Part shown: piece after piece, positions 30,702 to 32,571 of the stretch
How the letters are laid out: each line of letters starts with the position of its first letter
Numbering within the stretch: the first letter of the stretch is position 1
NCBI GenBank assembly: GCA_937907415.1
Contig: CALCHY010000152.1
Location: forward strand, 1 to 32,571
DNA: 32,571 nucleotides
Direction of reading: 5' to 3'
From: an uncultured Trueperaceae bacterium
GTDB taxonomy: Bacteria; Deinococcota; Deinococci; Deinococcales; Trueperaceae
Position numbers and translations under genes: made by a program
Notes under the pieces: model-generated
The model's input: only the letters and a program-made list of their open reading frames with translations
What the model was told of the DNA's origin: nothing
Database searches by the model: none

Positions 30702-31478
30702 TTAGCGCTGCTCGGTCACCTCCTCGTCAAGCACGGCACCATAATCGTTGCCCCACGAGTTGCGGACGAAGGTAGCTACGGCCGCGATCTGATGGTCGAC
30801 GAGGGCGTTGCCGAAGCCCGGCATGCCGTGCTCGATGAAACCGTGGATGATGCGCTCGGTGACGAACGAGGTGTTACCCAAGACCGAGTTGCCGGCGAGC
30901 GCGGGGCCGATGCCGCCGCCGCCAGTGGCGCCGTGGCAGACCGCGCAGTTCGCCGTGAAGAGGTGACCACCGTCGGCCATGAGCGCTTCGAAGGCGGCCG
31001 GGTCGATCGCGACTTTCTGTTGGGAAAGCTTGTCAGTAACGGCGTCGCCCTTGGGAGAGACCAGGAAGTACGCGTCGCCCAACTTCTGGCCGCGGGTCGT
31101 GCCCTCTGCCGTGTCGCGGCGGAACGTGTAGAGGGGGTGGCCGTTGTACGTGATCTGAACGCCGCCGTCAGCACGCGTCGTGGTGCCGAGGAGCGCCTGG
31201 TCAACGCCGGAGCCGGCCGTTGCTACGCCGTCGTCACCGACGAGGAGAGCGGGCCAGTTGTTGGCGCACGCGTCGACGCAGACGCTTGTGCCGTCACTGT
31301 CCTCGACGTAGAGGTAGAGAGAGTTGCCGCCTGGCGTGGCCAGCACGTCGCCGTAGTCCGCGTTGGCGACTACGTCGAGGTCGGCAGGGGTCGCGACCTG
31401 CGCCGCTACTTGGAAACCGATTCCAATCAACGCCAGTGACGCGAGAAGCGCGACTGACTTGGTGGCTCTGCTGAACAT
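30702..31478 (-). CDS. Secreted PF03640-like repeat protein fused to cytochrome c
   Basis: A 258-residue exported protein. A signal peptide (SVALLASLALIGIGFQVAA) leads into two PF03640-type repeats, the family with the Yx[FWY]xxD motif: SLYLYVED with a following ACANNWPALL (about 53-79), and ITYNGHPLYTFRRDT (about 109-123). The C-terminal 85 residues are a class I cytochrome c with CAVCH (178-182) binding haem and a Met ligand in GMPGFG (M219). It probably accepts electrons from the PQQ dehydrogenase encoded next, the role of XoxG. The repeat half has no established function. ATG 31478 follows CGGAGG; a longer frame to 31817 has no signal peptide at its start and is rejected. An AGCGCT pair (30686-30709) overlaps the stop. 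Confidence 0.87.
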   Translation of the reverse strand: MFSRATKSVALLASLALIGIGFQVAAQVATPADLDVVANADYGDVLATPGGNSLYLYVEDSDGTSVCVDACANNWPALLVGDDGVATAGSGVDQALLGTTTRADGGVQITYNGHPLYTFRRDTAEGTTRGQKLGDAYFLVSPKGDAVTDKLSQQKVAIDPAAFEALMADGGHLFTANCAVCHGATGGGGIGPALAGNSVLGNTSFVTERIIHGFIEHGMPGFGNALVDHQIAAVATFVRNSWGNDYGAVLDEEVTEQR

Positions 31479-32106
31479 CCTTCGGACCTCCGTATGTAGT
31501 GCGTGGACTTCGGCCGTCCGGTTCCCGGTTCTGAGCCCTCCATGAGGCTCGTGGCTTGGGGTTCGCGCGGACCGCTCCGAAATGAGTGATCCGACTTGGC
31601 CTGCGTGGCCGGCCCCGTGGGAAGTGGGGGACGAAGCCCAAACGCAACTCGGTTTGAGAACGATGATATATGGGACGTTTGTCCCTAGGCAAGGCCCAGG
31701 AGGCGCGGCCGTGCTCGAACGTAGAGTGCAAAACCTTCGAACGCCTCGTTCCTGACGGCAACTAGCACCATCGGCGCTGGCCGATTGATGAAGAGTTGGT
31801 GCGTCCTGCGCTACCACGGCGGGTGCGTCAACGTGCTACTATTCTCTTTCGCGGGCTGCAGGCCGTAGGTACCCGCCTCATGGCTGCGAACGGCGCGAGC
31901 GACCACATGCGAGCTAGCGCGGCCAGTAGCACGGCTAGCCAGCTACGGTAGGCAGCAGGACCCAGCGAGTAGGTGACCAGGGTAAGGACGATTTCGAGGA
32001 GCCAAGTGAGACTTAGGTTCGCACGGCATCAGGTGCTGTGCGCATGTTCGTGTCTTGGCTCTATGGTGCGCGCGTACAAGCCATCGCGGCGACTTCTCGG
32101 GAGGTA
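31479..32106. other. Long non-coding stretch between the xox-type cluster and the Lys-rich gene
   Basis: In these 628 nt I find no convincing gene. The left part (31479-31692) is the leader and promoter of the cytochrome gene, including a tandem heptamer CCGGTTC CCGGTTC (31518-31531). The right part has a hairpin GCACGGC/GCTGTGC (32021-32041) about 65 nt before the Lys-rich gene. A short hydrophobic-looking frame on the minus strand (about 31840-32010) lacks a start codon. Confidence 0.5.
31663..31692 (-). promoter_or_regulatory. Candidate promoter with palindrome for the cytochrome-xoxF operon
   Basis: On the minus strand TTGCCT (31692-31687), an 18-bp spacer and TATCAT (31668-31663). The spacer holds the inverted repeat GGGAC-AAAC-GTCCC (31685-31672). 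It predicts a leader of about 180 nt before the cytochrome start. The palindrome inside the spacer mirrors the IclR promoter layout and suggests repression by an unknown regulator. Confidence 0.5.
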
Positions 32107-32571
32107 ATGGTGGCGGACAAAATCAAGACCGACAAAGTGAAGGCAACTGGAGCTAAGGGTGCCGCCACGATTGGCGAAGAGGCAGCAACGAGCACCAAGG
32201 CGACTAGCGCGAAGGGGACCAAGACCCCTGCAACTAAGGCCAAGACTGCGGCCGCCAAGACGCCTGCGGCGAAGCCGAAACCGGCCAAGGCGTCGGCTGT
32301 CAAGGCCAAGACCGCAGCGCCAGTGGCTGAACAAGCCAAGGCGCCCGCCAAGACGAAGGCGAAACCAGCAGCCAACTCGGTTGCGGGAGCAGACGCTGTT
32401 CCGGCGGCGGCAACGAAGAAGGCAGCGACCAAGGCGCCCGCCACCAAGGCCGCAGCAGCTAAAGCCGCGACGACCAAGGCTAGCGCCGTGAAGGCGAAGC
32501 CCGCGGCAAGCGACGCCGCGGTGAAGCCTGCGGCCGCCAAGGCGTCGCCCGCCAAGTCCGCGCCCGCCAAG
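32107..32571 (+). CDS. Lys/Ala/Pro-rich histone H1-like protein or DNA-binding tail, 3' end cut off
   Basis: An open frame of 155 codons reaches the window edge without a stop. The sequence is almost entirely Lys, Ala, Pro and Thr in loose KAxxAKxPA repeats, with few acidic residues, as in bacterial histone H1-like proteins and AlgP. In some Deinococcota the nucleoid protein HU carries a shorter Lys/Ala tail ahead of its folded domain, so a folded domain could follow beyond the window. Either would bind DNA without sequence preference and help compact the nucleoid. GGGAGG precedes the start; ATG 32107 is 2 nt away and the next codon, GTG 32110, is 5 nt away, so GTG may be the real start. An antisense hydrophobic frame here is an artefact of the repeats. 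Confidence 0.7.
   Translation, partial: MVADKIKTDKVKATGAKGAATIGEEAATSTKATSAKGTKTPATKAKTAAAKTPAAKPKPAKASAVKAKTAAPVAEQAKAPAKTKAKPAANSVAGADAVPAAATKKAATKAPATKAAAAKAATTKASAVKAKPAASDAAVKPAAAKASPAKSAPAK

Noticed and set aside
31479..31817. N-terminal extension of the cytochrome c protein to 31817
   Set aside because: The ATG at 31478 has a good ribosome binding site directly followed by a signal peptide; the extension covers the candidate promoter and has no domain.
31840..32010. A short hydrophobic frame on the minus strand (WLLEIVLTLVTYSLG-like)
   Set aside because: It has an upstream stop and no ATG, GTG or TTG before the hydrophobic part, so no complete small gene can be supported.
32061..32570. 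A minus-strand, membrane-like open frame of 169 residues at the right edge
   Set aside because: Its Ala/Val/Leu composition is the antisense image of the Lys/Ala codons of the plus-strand gene, which has a Shine-Dalgarno sequence.
1..32571. CRISPR array, IS element, phage or tRNA gene
   Set aside because: I found no regularly spaced repeats, transposase, integrase, phage structural gene or recognisable tRNA; gene order looks chromosomal.

Overview
The window is GC-rich and densely coded on both strands. Several genes start 6-7 nt downstream of a TANNNT-type -10 box with no Shine-Dalgarno sequence (msrA, mnmH, probably the M20 peptidase and a small acidic protein). Leaderless starts of this kind are common in Deinococcota. 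Together with the gene mix (Dpp-type peptide transporters, many cytosolic peptidases, no outer-membrane machinery seen) this suggests a Trueperaceae-like member of Deinococcota, probably from an environmental genome. That assignment is inference; no rRNA or other marker gene is present.

Layout. 1-1261 (-): the 5' part of a Wzz/BY-kinase-type polysaccharide co-polymerase, cut by the window edge, with a damaged Walker A. 1432-4881: a 14-TM MFS exporter, a DAO-type FAD oxidoreductase and a YgjP-type metallopeptidase. 5022-6932: a small membrane protein, an atypical SDR and a small protein with a DUF7662-like C-terminus. 7021-10519: three housekeeping genes, an M20 dipeptidase, MsrA and leucyl aminopeptidase. 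10604-18331: a regulated peptide/amide operon made of an IclR regulator with a palindrome inside its own promoter, a DppA-like binding protein, DppB and DppC permeases, an M19 dipeptidase-like hydrolase, an S33 alpha/beta hydrolase and a creatinase-like M24 protein. 18385-20507: mnmH and selD, the two genes needed to make 2-selenouridine in tRNA. 20519-24224 (-): a small acidic protein and a second dppA-B-C set with a 12-bp hairpin covering the annotated dppB start codon. Neither transporter set includes ATPase genes. 24484-26463: a membrane GGDEF-EAL protein with an insertion inside the EAL domain.

The most striking part is 26467-31478 (-), a compact xox-type cluster. In transcription order it holds (i) a secreted protein joining PF03640-like repeats to a class I cytochrome c, (ii) a PQQ alcohol dehydrogenase with the Glu-Asn-Asp-x-Asp metal site diagnostic of lanthanide-dependent (XoxF/ExaF-like) enzymes and a vicinal Cys-Cys pair, and (iii) a single polypeptide that fuses a XoxJ/MxaJ-type binding domain to a second periplasmic-binding domain resembling those of PQQ alcohol dehydrogenase systems. 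An inferred route is: alcohol oxidised by the PQQ enzyme outside the membrane, electrons passed to the fused cytochrome, and the fused binding protein helping activation or ligand supply. A candidate promoter with a palindrome in its spacer lies upstream, and a strong terminator separates xoxF from the xoxJ fusion. No PQQ biosynthesis gene is in the window.

The window ends inside an extremely Lys/Ala/Pro-rich protein, either histone H1-like or the N-terminal tail of a longer DNA-binding protein.
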